DNA of 31,295 bases from Chara braunii (Eukaryota; Streptophyta; Charophyceae; Charales; Characeae). A program made the translations under genes and the position numbers. The notes under the pieces are model-generated. The model saw only the letters and a program-made list of their open reading frames with translations, ran no database searches and was not told the origin of the DNA. Where the stretch lies: contig BFEA01000666.1 in NCBI GenBank assembly GCA_003427395.1, positions 478,482 to 509,776 on the forward strand. The letters are read 5' to 3'. Below, piece after piece: positions 1 through 7,289 of the stretch (position 1 is its first letter; each line of letters opens with the position of its first letter).

Positions 1-329
1 GGGTAGTGTCTGTTGTTCAGGGGTGGGTGTGAGGGCACTGAGGGCAGTGAAGTGCAGTGGAGGTTGGGGTCGTGGTGGGAATGTGCAGGTTGGGGGGAGG
101 GGCCGGGTGGTGTGTTCTGGGTCAGATAGGGGTTTTTCGGTCCTTTAGGGGTGTTGGGGGGGGGGTGTCAAAGGAGGGTGATTTTTTTTATTTTTTTTTT
201 AAGGTTTGAGTGTTCGGGCACGTAGGCACACGTGTCCGAGGCCCAAAGCGAGAATTCCGTTTTTCGGAATTCAACGTCAAGCCCCCGTTTTTGCGTTAAA
301 CGGGATTTAACAGGGGTCCTGGGGCCCGT
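1..329. other. Non-coding GT-rich segment with one perfect hairpin
   Basis: No coding signal seen. The first 180 bases are G-rich with homopolymer runs, followed by a T-rich run near 183-201. A perfect hairpin lies at 252-272 (GAATTCCG, five T, CGGAATTC). Bases 285-345 repeat the word TTAAACGG in both orientations. This segment lies downstream, in the minus sense, of the broken LINE reverse transcriptase and may be an eroded continuation of it. Confidence 0.4.
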
Positions 330-725
330 TAAACGGATGAACGGCCGTTGAATTTCGCCCGTTCTCCGTTCAAAAGATACACAGCTGATGACCCCTTTTG
401 TGGTACCGGGGCCCTAATTTATGGTCATTTAAGACTTCGTTCAAAACCCCGACCATGTACGGTCCTAGTAGGTTCCATAACATATCGTAGAATTCTACTG
501 GGATTCCATCCGGGCAGGGCATTTCCCTTTAGCCATGCCCTTCATTGCTGCAGTTAATTCCTCGAGTGTGATGAGTTGTTCCGGTTGTTCTTGTTCTGCA
601 TCAGAAATAAGTCGATGGGTAGATTGTCATACGAAATCCTCCCACTCTTGATCAATGGTCGAATCACCAGGGGTTTTCTAAGATGTGAGAAGCTTCTCAT
701 AGAATGAATGAACGTATTTCATCAT
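330..725 (-). pseudogene. LINE-type (non-LTR) reverse transcriptase fragment, decayed
   Basis: Read on the minus strand, this segment encodes the N-terminal part of a non-LTR retrotransposon reverse transcriptase in pieces. In order there is an FYEKLLTS-like stretch near 700-725, then an ITLEELTAAMKGMAKGKCP block at about 519-575. After a one-base shift comes PDGIPVEFYDMLWNLLGP at about 460-515, then VGVLNEVLNDHKLGP. After another shift there is a degenerate GVIS-type block near 385-400. The motif order (EEL..AM..MA.GK.PGPDG.P.EFY) is typical of LINE RT fingers. At least two frameshifts and a stop show it is dead. The palm with the catalytic Asp pair is absent. Boundaries are approximate because the flanks have decayed. 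The family call is firm; the clade is not determinable by eye. Confidence 0.72.
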
Positions 726-1226
726 TTGGGGGGAGGTTCTGACAGTTGGCGCAAGTCTGAGAGCACCCCTCTTGTATATGAGAGTCTCAAACTTTCTTCT
801 TATACCCGTCTTACTCTAAGTCTAGTCTATCGGTTCTAAGAAGAAGGTGGCAGGCGGAATTGCAACTCGCAGGTCCGCATTAAGACTCTGTGGGAAGTCA
901 ACCCACCGATTGCGGGAGCTCTGCCGGAACTCAGGAGGAGTTATGGAGGCAGGGAACTCGGAGGTAACCATTGCTCTCCCTTATAAACCCAGTTATAACC
1001 CATATATATACATTTTTCTATGTAATTGACTGAGTGTATTGAGTGCACCCCTACTTTGACTTTCAGTTTGACTTTCAGGACATGAACCAGATTACGTAAA
1101 AGAATGCTTGCGCAATTTTAGTTTCAGTTTTGTTGGTTGTCTGAAAGCAGATTCTGAAAGGGGGTTGCATCAGGGGGAAGGTTGGGAGGAAGGCAGTTTT
1201 GCTTGTGTTTGAACGGGTCTTATAAG
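726..1226. other. No gene seen; one 9-bp stem and a short direct repeat
   Basis: No recognisable coding sequence. A perfect 9-bp inverted repeat (TTCTTCTTA at 794-802, TAAGAAGAA at 837-845) encloses 34 bases. The word GACTTTCAG occurs twice near 1057-1080. A TATA-rich patch lies at 1000-1025. This is the upstream flank of the family A hairpin array. Confidence 0.35.
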
Positions 1227-2041
1227 GTCAGGCATTGTTTCTAAGATGAATGGCCTGACTGTTGTGTTTTGTTCTGTTTTCTGAAGGGTCAAGCATTGTT
1301 TCTAAGACGAATGGCGTGGTCGCTATGTTTATTTAATTTAGCCAGACATTGTTTCTAAGACGAATGGCCTGACTGTTTATTTTATAGGGTATTGATTGCT
1401 TGAACTCTGAGGACCAGACGTTGTTTCTAAGATGAATGGTCTGGTCGCTGCTTACTTTGGGTGGTTCCTCTTAAAAATCTCTGGGTCTTGCCCCAGGGTA
1501 CTCTATCTTTTTTTCAATGCTTAGAAAAGAGGGTTGAGCATTGTCACTAAGACGAATAACCCAACTTTTTTGGTTGTTTTATTCTGAAGGAGGTTCAGAC
1601 CAAAGACTGTACATTGTTTCTAAGATGAATGGTCTAAGTCTGAGGTCACAGGATTATAATGTGAAAAAAATAATATGACTTTCTATATGTCTATATCTAT
1701 ATGTTTATAAGAATAAGGCTAGCCAGACATTGTTTCTAAGACGAATAGTCTGACTTTAGCCTTATCACAAATTGAGAGAGTATAACTAAGAACTATAATT
1801 GAAGGTAACTTGGGTCGACTGAGCATTGTTGCTAAGATGATTGGCTCCGTCCTGCGCTCATTTTTGAAGATTAAACGTAGAGAATTATATATAACTTTAA
1901 ACAGATCAGGGCGACTAAGCATTGTTTCTGAGACGAATAGCTTAGTCATGTGCCCAATGAAGAGAAAAGTAATTGTGCAACATATTCGTGTATAACTAAG
2001 GCAAAGAGTTGACATTGTTTCTAAGATGAATGGTCTAACTC
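1227..2041 (+). repeat. Hairpin family A: ten copies, conserved loop with co-varying stems
   Basis: Ten copies of one hairpin lie at 1227-1259, 1287-1321, 1341-1373, 1412-1446, 1533-1565, 1604-1641, 1713-1765, 1817-1851, 1913-1947 and 2006-2041. Each has the plan stem / ATT / 12-nt loop / AAT / one purine / stem. The loop consensus is ATTGTTTCTAAGAYGAATR. The loop is nearly invariant, but the stem arms differ in sequence while staying complementary: GTCAGGC with GCCTGAC (copy 1), GACCAGAC with GTCTGGTC (copy 4), GACTAAGC with GCTTAGTC (copy 9), GAGTTGAC with GTCTAACTC (copy 10, one bulge). Copy 7 also has an outer stem ATAAGGCT/AGCCTTAT. Other copies carry one to three mismatches or G-T pairs. 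Start-to-start spacing is irregular (54-121 bp) and the intervening sequence is not obviously repeated. This covariation implies selection or copying at the level of structure. I do not recognise the family. Strand is given as the reading direction used; transcription is not shown. Confidence 0.85.
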
Positions 2042-2047
2042 GATGCC

Positions 2048-2337
2048 CTATGTAAGTTGGGTATAAAGGGATAAATCATTGAAAGACTTTAAACTATTGG
2101 TTGTCAAAGGTGATTTGGGTTGGTGAGAGTACTTACCATTGTGGTTTGGCCTTGCATGTGGCTGAGTGAGATCACTACTTAGTCTGAGTTTCAGGTTGAC
2201 AGGTAGTTGCTTTAGAGGCTCGCCACGTGCTAGAGCAATAGGAGTTAATTCAAATTTCTGCATTTCTGAGCTAACTTTATTTTACTTAGATCAATTATCG
2301 CATTTTCTGGGATCTTTTGTTATACTTGGCTTTGTAT
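2048..2337. other. No gene seen between the two hairpin arrays
   Basis: AT-rich sequence of about 290 bases linking hairpin families A and B. I found no further copy of either loop and no coding motif. Confidence 0.4.
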
Positions 2338-2717
2338 AAATTTTGGTAAGCTACTTTCTCTACAGGAAGCGCTGCCGAAATTTCTGCTAATCCAATAAGT
2401 CAATCAAAATTTGAGCTTTAAAAGTTCAACTTGTTTAGATTTTATATATGACTTAGTAAAAATCTGGTCAGTCTCATTTTCTAAAAGGAGTGCTACCAAA
2501 ATTTTTGCTAATTCAAGGAGTTCGACGAAATTGAACTTTGAAAAGGTGAAGATTATTTCTGTCTTCATATTCAGGCTGATATAAATTTTGGAAAGACATT
2601 TTTCCTACGGGAAGCGCTGCCGAAATTTTTTTAGTTTAAAGGAGTCAGATTATATTTTGACAGGTGGCGATTCTGGCAATCCACCCTGAATACGGGAAAT
2701 GCTGCCATAGGTCTGTC
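2338..2717 (+). repeat. Hairpin family B: four copies with a constant 28-nt loop
   Basis: Copies lie at 2338-2383, 2458-2506, 2583-2628 and 2659-2717. In copies 1 and 3 the arms are AAATTTTGG and CCGAAATTT (nine pairs, one G-T). Copy 2 has AAAAATCTGG against CCAAAATTTTT. Copy 4 has an unrelated stem (TGG/CCA plus outer GACAG at 2659-2663 with CTGTC at 2713-2717). In all four, exactly 28 bases separate the closing GG from CC: 2347-2374, 2468-2495, 2592-2619, 2677-2704. The 3' half of that loop is conserved: TACAGGAAGCGCTG, TAAAAGGAGTGCTA, TACGGGAAGCGCTG, TACGGGAAATGCTG. Constant loop length with a conserved 3' loop half in every copy points to a structured element. Not a family I recognise. 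Confidence 0.75.
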
Positions 2718-2833
2718 TTGCGTTGGACACTGAATTAGAAGCGGGTCTAGGCTTAACTTGTAGCAGGATCTTGGATGAGAATGTGTTATGGAGTTATATT
2801 CCCCAATACAGTTATGATTTTAGCTTGGTGAAT

Positions 2834-3313
2834 GATCTGTCTTATGTTACAGATCCTCTTGATCGTTTCGATTCAAAACTTGGGCTAGATTCAGCTCGAT
2901 CCTACGAGGATCATCTTCTGTTATCATTGATAACATGTCGGATGCCGATTCATCGGTTTACGATTCAACTTCAATCCACTCTTACCACTCAACCTAAAGA
3001 CTTCAGCCCTGTGGTTTGAAATATTTCATTGTGTTCTTACCAAAATTTTATTGACTGGCCATTTAACAAAGGTACTGAATATTTTATTGCTGGAAGGGTT
3101 GGCTAAGGTTGAGGTTTGTGTGGCTAAAGCAAGGGGTATGAGCACAGAGAATGGTTGAAGTTAACCCCATGTAGTGCATGAACTTTTTGGTTGAATCTTT
3201 GATGTGATTGCATGTATGTTTGGGGCTTCAGACTTTGGATATGATTATTCGCGATCATATACATATATGTGGCTGAGAGGAGTCTCACGGTGATCGTGAG
3301 AAGTGATCGTCAC
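2834..3313. repeat. Cluster of short perfect hairpins
   Basis: Six short hairpins with different sequences: 2834-2855 (GATCTGT / 8-nt loop / ACAGATC), 2898-2912 (GATCCT ACG AGGATC), 2919-2935 (TGTTATC ATT GATAACA), 2945-2956 (CCGA TTCA TCGG), 3283-3301 (TCTCACG GTGAT CGTGAGA) and 3303-3313 (GTGA TCG TCAC). Four lie within 123 bases. An open frame of 98 codons crosses the first four (2723-3019), but it resembles nothing I know and I do not call it a gene. Confidence 0.6.
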
Positions 3314-3585
3314 ATATTTACAACCCTTTGTATATATGTAAATACATATGTCTTAAGTGTCTCACTCGGCCTACTGTGACCGCGCGCAAGGGTTAAACAG
3401 ATTATGTTTTTATCAGAGAAGGCAAATCTCTTGTTATCCTTTGCGTTTTAAAGGTTTTATAGTTGGACGTTGTAGTCCATGGCAGCCGTCAAAGTCAAAC
3501 CCCTTGCCTTCTTTCCAGACCCTGGATGATGGAGCTGGTCTCCAAGGCAATAAGAAACGATTGATCAAGTCATCAAGAAATCCAA

Positions 3586-3586
<1 letters not shown>

Positions 3587-3654
<68 letters not shown>
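3587..3654 (+). repeat. 68-base uninterrupted poly(A) tract
   Basis: An unbroken run of 68 A with a further A-rich stretch to about 3690. Such a tract often marks the 3' end of a retroposed polyadenylated RNA. It lies downstream of the hairpin arrays on the same strand. No clear target-site duplication was found by eye. Confidence 0.8.
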
Positions 3655-3655
<1 letters not shown>

Positions 3656-3817
3656 ACCGAAAAAAAGAACAAACAAACCAAACACATTACAAAAACGTTG
3701 TTATCAATCAATCGATATTGACACATGGACGCGTATTCAATGCCATCACTATATTTCGCAATTGAAGTATGAATTGAATGCAAATTTGTAACCATTAATT
3801 TTCAGAATCGCCATGCA

Positions 3818-4015
3818 CCGAAGAACTAGAAGAAGAAGGAGAAGGAATGGAAGAAGAAGAAGGAGAAGAAGAACAAGAATAAGGAATGGAAGAAGAAGAA
3901 GGATAAGGAATGGAAGAAGAAGGAAAAGAAGAACAAGAATAAGGAATGGAAGAAAAAGAAGGATAAGGAATGAAAGAAGAAGAAGGAGAAGAAGGAGAAG
4001 AAGAAGAAGCCGATC
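3818..4015. repeat. Imperfect purine minisatellite (GAA/GGA with AGGAATGG)
   Basis: About 200 bases of almost pure purine on the plus strand. It consists of GAA and GGA triplets punctuated by the word AAGGAATGGAAGAA, which recurs about every 25-40 bases. Open frames across it encode only Arg/Glu or, on the other strand, Phe/Leu low complexity, and are not credible genes. Confidence 0.8.
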
Positions 4016-4057
4016 ATAAAAGAAAAACATGTAAAAAAAATTAAGACCTAACATAAC

Positions 4058-4517
4058 CTACTCGTCATCATCATCACCCCCGCCCCCGCCCCCATCACCT
4101 CCGTCATCACTCGAGGTGGGAGGACTGTAATTATAGTTGTTATCACTTGCAGAATCGCTGGGTCAAATAATGGGGTCGACACCCCATCCCTGCGGTGCGT
4201 GGTCGAGGCCGGCCTTCCACCCAGAGTTGTTGGAAGTGCTGCTTCCCCAACCCCACCCGCCGCCGCCGGGAACTTGCGTGATGGTTCCCCACCCCCCACT
4301 ATCGCCGGAACATCCGTGATCGCCCCCCCCCCTCGCCAGCGCCATCATTGACCTTCCCACCAACATTATGCCCTGACGGAACAACGACCCCCTCCTCGGA
4401 GCTGTTGTCGCCATAGACCGTCGTGGACGTGGTCGGTGTGTCGCCTGCCACGTCGACAACTGTCGTGCTGCCGACGTTAATCCCATATGCGGGGTTGTTC
4501 GTTGCCCTCCCGGACAT
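4058..4517 (-). pseudogene. Gly/Ser/Asp-rich coding remnant, broken
   Basis: On the minus strand an ATG at 4517 opens a protein beginning MSGRATNNPAYGINVGSTTV. The sequence is rich in Thr, Ser and Val, then Gly-rich. The first frame closes at 4299. Within the C run at 4324-4333 the reading switches to a second frame that continues as Gly/Trp/Ser-rich sequence to a TGA at 4165-4163. Beyond that stop the same frame runs 34 more codons (PSDSASDNNYNYS, then Gly and Asp runs) to a TAG at 4060-4058. Consistent composition across the breaks suggests one former low-complexity coding region of about 150 residues, disrupted by a homopolymer shift and one stop. The shift could also be an assembly error. 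A (GA)n tract lies just upstream in the minus sense, as in many 5' leaders. No domain recognised. It may be only an exon or low-complexity end of a larger gene. Confidence 0.4.
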
Positions 4518-4571
4518 GGTGCCCCTCAGTGAAACTGGCCGCTGCTCTTTTTTTCTTTTTTCTTTTTTCCT

Positions 4572-4575
<4 letters not shown>

Positions 4576-4638
<63 letters not shown>

Positions 4639-4666
4639 GCACACACACACAACACACACACACGTG

Positions 4667-4702
<36 letters not shown>
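4576..4702. repeat. Compound (CT)n-(AC)n-(CT)n-(CA)n microsatellite
   Basis: (CT)n at 4576-4634, then (AC)n with two interruptions to about 4664, then a short (CT)n, then (CA)n to 4702. The CT-then-CA order is the same as in the terminal microsatellite at 31204-31295. Confidence 0.95.
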
Positions 4703-4967
4703 ACAAGCTATTCGTGAAAAGTGAGCCAAAAAAAAGTCCAGTTTGCGAAGTCCACAATGTTTTCCATAGAAAACTATTTTTGGTGAAACGCAGTGTGACT
4801 TGAGGTTCATATGTCACCACAACTTTGAGGAAAACCTATTTTCAGCAAAACGGAAAAGCTTGTTGAAAAAAAAAAAACATAAGGATTTTATGGAAATTTT
4901 GAGGATAGCCACTGTTGTGGTTACAAGAAGACGTATCTTGCAAAGACAATGAAACAGGAAAAGGGCC

Positions 4968-5475
4968 CCACGTGTAGGGGCCCCTGCATACATAGGGAGG
5001 GGCGCATGCATAGAGGGCCCCCGATATATATAAGGGGTCCACTATATGCATATAGGGCAGCTTACATTGGGGTTCAGGGGGGGGCCCTTGCATATGGGGG
5101 GGGGGCTGCATGCATATCTAGAAAGGGCCCCGTGCATGCATGGGGTATGCCAAGATGAGGGGCCCCGACATGTATGGGCCCCTATGCACAGGGGAACCCC
5201 TTTAACCATTCCTCCAATTCCTATATCTCGATATGGGCCAGCCCGCTATATGAGGCATATATAGGCCCCCGCGCATAGGGGTCCCTCATGCTTGCATGAC
5301 CTCCACATATGCATTTTTCTTGGGGGGGGTACGTGCATGGGGGGCCCCAATGCCCTCATATATGGGGGACCCTGTATACACGGGGGCCCTCATGTAAGCT
5401 GCACGCATGACCCCCCTATGTATGCCGGCCCCCCAGGCGCATTCATACATTGGGGGGCCCCCATATATGATTCCA
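4968..5475. repeat. GGGCCC / TGCATA mosaic repeat
   Basis: About 500 bases built almost entirely from two self-complementary words: GGGGCCCC-type blocks and ATATGCATA or TGCATGCATG-type blocks. They alternate every 15-30 bases with irregular spacing. Open frames here on both strands are by-products of the repeat. No gene is supported. Confidence 0.75.
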
Positions 5476-5587
5476 ATTCATATATCTCAATGAGCAATGA
5501 CAAACCAAAATTCGATACTTGTAAAATGCCATAACCTTAATTTTGTTGTGATACAGTGAAAAGTTCAATCCCAAATTGCACAACCAA

Positions 5588-5734
5588 CCTTCCGCTGCCC
5601 TTAATCCCCCACCTTCCCCCGCCTTCAATCCCCCACCTTCCGTTGCCTTCAATCCCCCACTTTCCCTCGCCTTCAATCCCCCACCTTCCGCTGCCTTCAA
5701 TCCCCCACCTTTCCCGCCCCCCCCCCCCCCGCCT
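5588..5734. repeat. C-rich minisatellite upstream of U2-derived copy 1
   Basis: About six units of roughly 24 bases combining CCTTCAATCCCCCA with CCTTCCGCTG-like words, ending in a C run at 5717-5730. The complement of the same unit flanks the two other U2-derived copies at 10.6-11.2 kb. Bases 5514-5545 (TTGTAAAATGCCATAACC...) also recur in altered form at 17303-17335, next to another piece of this minisatellite. Confidence 0.85.
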
Positions 5735-5822
5735 TCACCTTTCTTAGCCTTTTAGCTAAGATCAAATGTAGTATCTATTCTTATCATTGTAACATCTGAT
5801 CGGTCACCCATCGGGGCACTAA
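5735..5822 (+). pseudogene. U2 snRNA-derived retroposon, copy 1
   Basis: The segment matches the 5' domain of U2 spliceosomal RNA in order: a 5' stem-loop region (TTAGCCTTTTAGCTAAG), the conserved AAGATCAA word, the branch-point recognition sequence GTAGTA intact at 5768-5773, then TATCTATTCTTATCA and the AACATCTGAT region. It ends after a CCCATCGGGG loop. It stops at about 5822 and runs directly into an A-rich stretch (5821-5852). The 3' half of U2, including the Sm-site region and terminal stem-loops, is missing, so it is a truncated retroposed copy and not a working gene. It sits between C-rich minisatellite and a GC-rich tract, as the other copies do. Confidence 0.8.
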
Positions 5823-5852
5823 ATAATAATATAACAATAAAATCCACCACCT

Positions 5853-5984
5853 TCCTTTCCCTGCTTTCCCACACCTTGCCTGGCCTTCCCTCTCGCGCAT
5901 TCCCCCGCCTTGCCCCCTCTACCCTCCCCTGCTATCCAGCGGCCTGCCTTCCTGCTCCTCGACTCGTAACACCTATGTTCTCCC
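5853..5984. repeat. C-rich tract linking U2 copy 1 to the palindrome array
   Basis: Pyrimidine-rich sequence of CCTTCC, CCTTGCC and TCCCCTGC words with no coding signal. Its complement (near 10425-10500) occupies the equivalent position beside U2 copy 2, so it is part of the shared repeat unit. Confidence 0.6.
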
Positions 5985-6113
5985 CACGTAATCAATCGTT
6001 TTTTAAACTGACTGATTACGTAATCGGTCAGTTTCAAGAACGACCGATAACGTAGTCGGTTGTTTTTGGAACTGGTCGATTACGTAATTGGTTGTTCTTG
6101 AAACTAACCGATT
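5985..6113. repeat. Palindromic repeat array, first site
   Basis: Several copies of a near-palindrome with core ACCGATTACGTAATCGGT, separated by TTTTT-rich or CAGTTTC-type linkers. Bases 6005-6034 form a 30-bp palindrome with one mismatched pair. Degenerate neighbours lie around 6042-6057 and 6074-6092. The same array recurs at 9951-10024 and 10331-10400. Confidence 0.85.
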
Positions 6114-6215
6114 GATGTAGCTCAGTGGTTAGAGCACCGGTTGGAAATGCGCATTGTGGTATGAGGTTGCGGGTTCAAAACTCAGTTGCATCCTTGCGCA
6201 TGGACACCAGCAAGG
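6110..6215 (+). repeat. tRNA-like SINE head or tRNA pseudogene
   Basis: A Pol III A box TAGCTCAGTGG lies at 6118-6128 and a B box GGTTCAAAACT at 6172-6182, 54 bases apart. GATGTA at 6114-6119 can pair with TGCATC near 6187-6192 as a shortened acceptor-like stem. GCTC/GAGC forms the D stem. The T stem does not pair well and the anticodon arm is irregular, so this is not a functional tRNA. CCTTGC/GCAAGG at 6192-6215 makes a further hairpin just downstream. A tRNA-derived SINE head is the likeliest reading. Anticodon identity is not assigned. Confidence 0.55.
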
Positions 6216-6958
6216 CGTTAGAATGACGCACTGTGACGAACTATTTTCTCAAATCGTGCGACTTCCTGCGCGAAGCTGCTTGAGGTAATACGACGGGTTG
6301 AATGGGTGAGTTGTGGAAAGATGGGTCGGGCGGGTAAATTGCATGGATGTCCTCGTTTCTTTTCGTTTTCTGTTGGGAGTTGTCGGATCGGTGTCGGGAA
6401 GATCATGTGCCAACAGTTGGGTAGTCGCGCCTTAGCGAGCGCGAGAAATAACTGTACCATAGCTTATTTCTTGTTCTACTGTGAGCACTGGGAATTTTGG
6501 CGCGATCATTGCGCGGGAATATAATTTTTGAATTTTCAACTGATGTCGAGCGCCCTCGGGCTTGCGGAATTGTTCTTCTCTTCTGCTTTTTCGGAATTTC
6601 CTTTTGCAATTAGGATTTAGGCTAGGAATTTAGGTACTTTGAATTTTGTTGAGCCGCGCTGGGAACTGGGCTCTAACTAGGTCTCACCCTTAATCCTGAG
6701 TAGCTGTCGTTTTTGGCGAGCACGATTGTAACTATATCTTTCTTCTTTCTTGGTTTCCTCGTGTTTACCCACCTTCTCCTTCTTCCTCGCCTCACATACT
6801 CTGTTCTAATTGGTCGGAGCACCTGCATGACCAGATTGATGCGTGGAGTATGGCTACGACCCCCATGTTGCGGCTTGGCCATGCAAACGTAGGCACTTTG
6901 TCTCTTTTCCTCTTGTCCACCTGGGCTTAATCCCGTACCTTTCATGCAGGCATGCATG

Positions 6959-6966
6959 CTATAAAT
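6959..6966 (+). promoter_or_regulatory. Probable LTR TATA box
   Basis: CTATAAAT, conserved with its flank (CTATAAAT(T/C)TC(A/G)CAA) in the inverted LTR copy at 16604-16611. The spacing to the downstream GA tract, about 263 versus 268 bases, is also conserved. Conservation inside otherwise diverged LTRs supports a promoter role. Confidence 0.6.
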
Positions 6967-7220
6967 TTCACAAGCGCGATTAGTTTGCTCTCTAAGAATT
7001 TTGAGGTTAGCGAGGTTAGTGAGGGTCGACGAACGACCAAGTTTGGAAGGTGAGTGAGTGCGAGAGTTTGGCGATCCGACAATCTGGTGTCGGGTATGCT
7101 TTGACGTGCGGGGCCGCGACGGACTGTGGCACACGGGCGAACCTGGCTTGCATGCTCGAACCAAACGGGGCGACAACTCTATTCATGCGAGGCGACAGAC
7201 TGCCCGCATTGGGAGTGTGG

Positions 7221-7223
<3 letters not shown>

Positions 7224-7284
<61 letters not shown>
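7224..7284. repeat. (GA)n microsatellite inside the plus-strand LTR
   Basis: About 30 GA units lying downstream of the LTR TATA box. A shorter tract is at the matching site of the inverted LTR, so it belongs to the LTR and is not a chance insertion. Confidence 0.95.

Positions 7285-7289
<5 letters not shown>

Noticed and set aside
1227-2041. Conserved ~20-nt words separated by unique spacers, superficially like a CRISPR array or integron attC sites
   Set aside because: Spacing is irregular (54-121 bp), the conserved part is the hairpin loop and not the ends, there is no cas or integrase gene of that kind nearby, and the window is clearly eukaryotic.
2723-3019. 98-codon open frame as a gene
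   Set aside because: No recognisable domain, it crosses four small hairpins, and nothing supports a start or transcript. Its length is within chance.
3357-3791. 144-codon open frame across the poly(A) run
   Set aside because: Half of it is a Lys run from 68 A. The rest resembles nothing known.
5735-5822. A working U2 snRNA gene
   Set aside because: The 3' half, including the Sm-site region and terminal stem-loops, is missing, and all three copies run into A-rich sequence. The copies are retroposed fragments.
6110-6193. A functional tRNA gene
   Set aside because: The T stem does not pair and the anticodon arm is irregular. Only the promoter boxes and part of the acceptor and D stems are kept.
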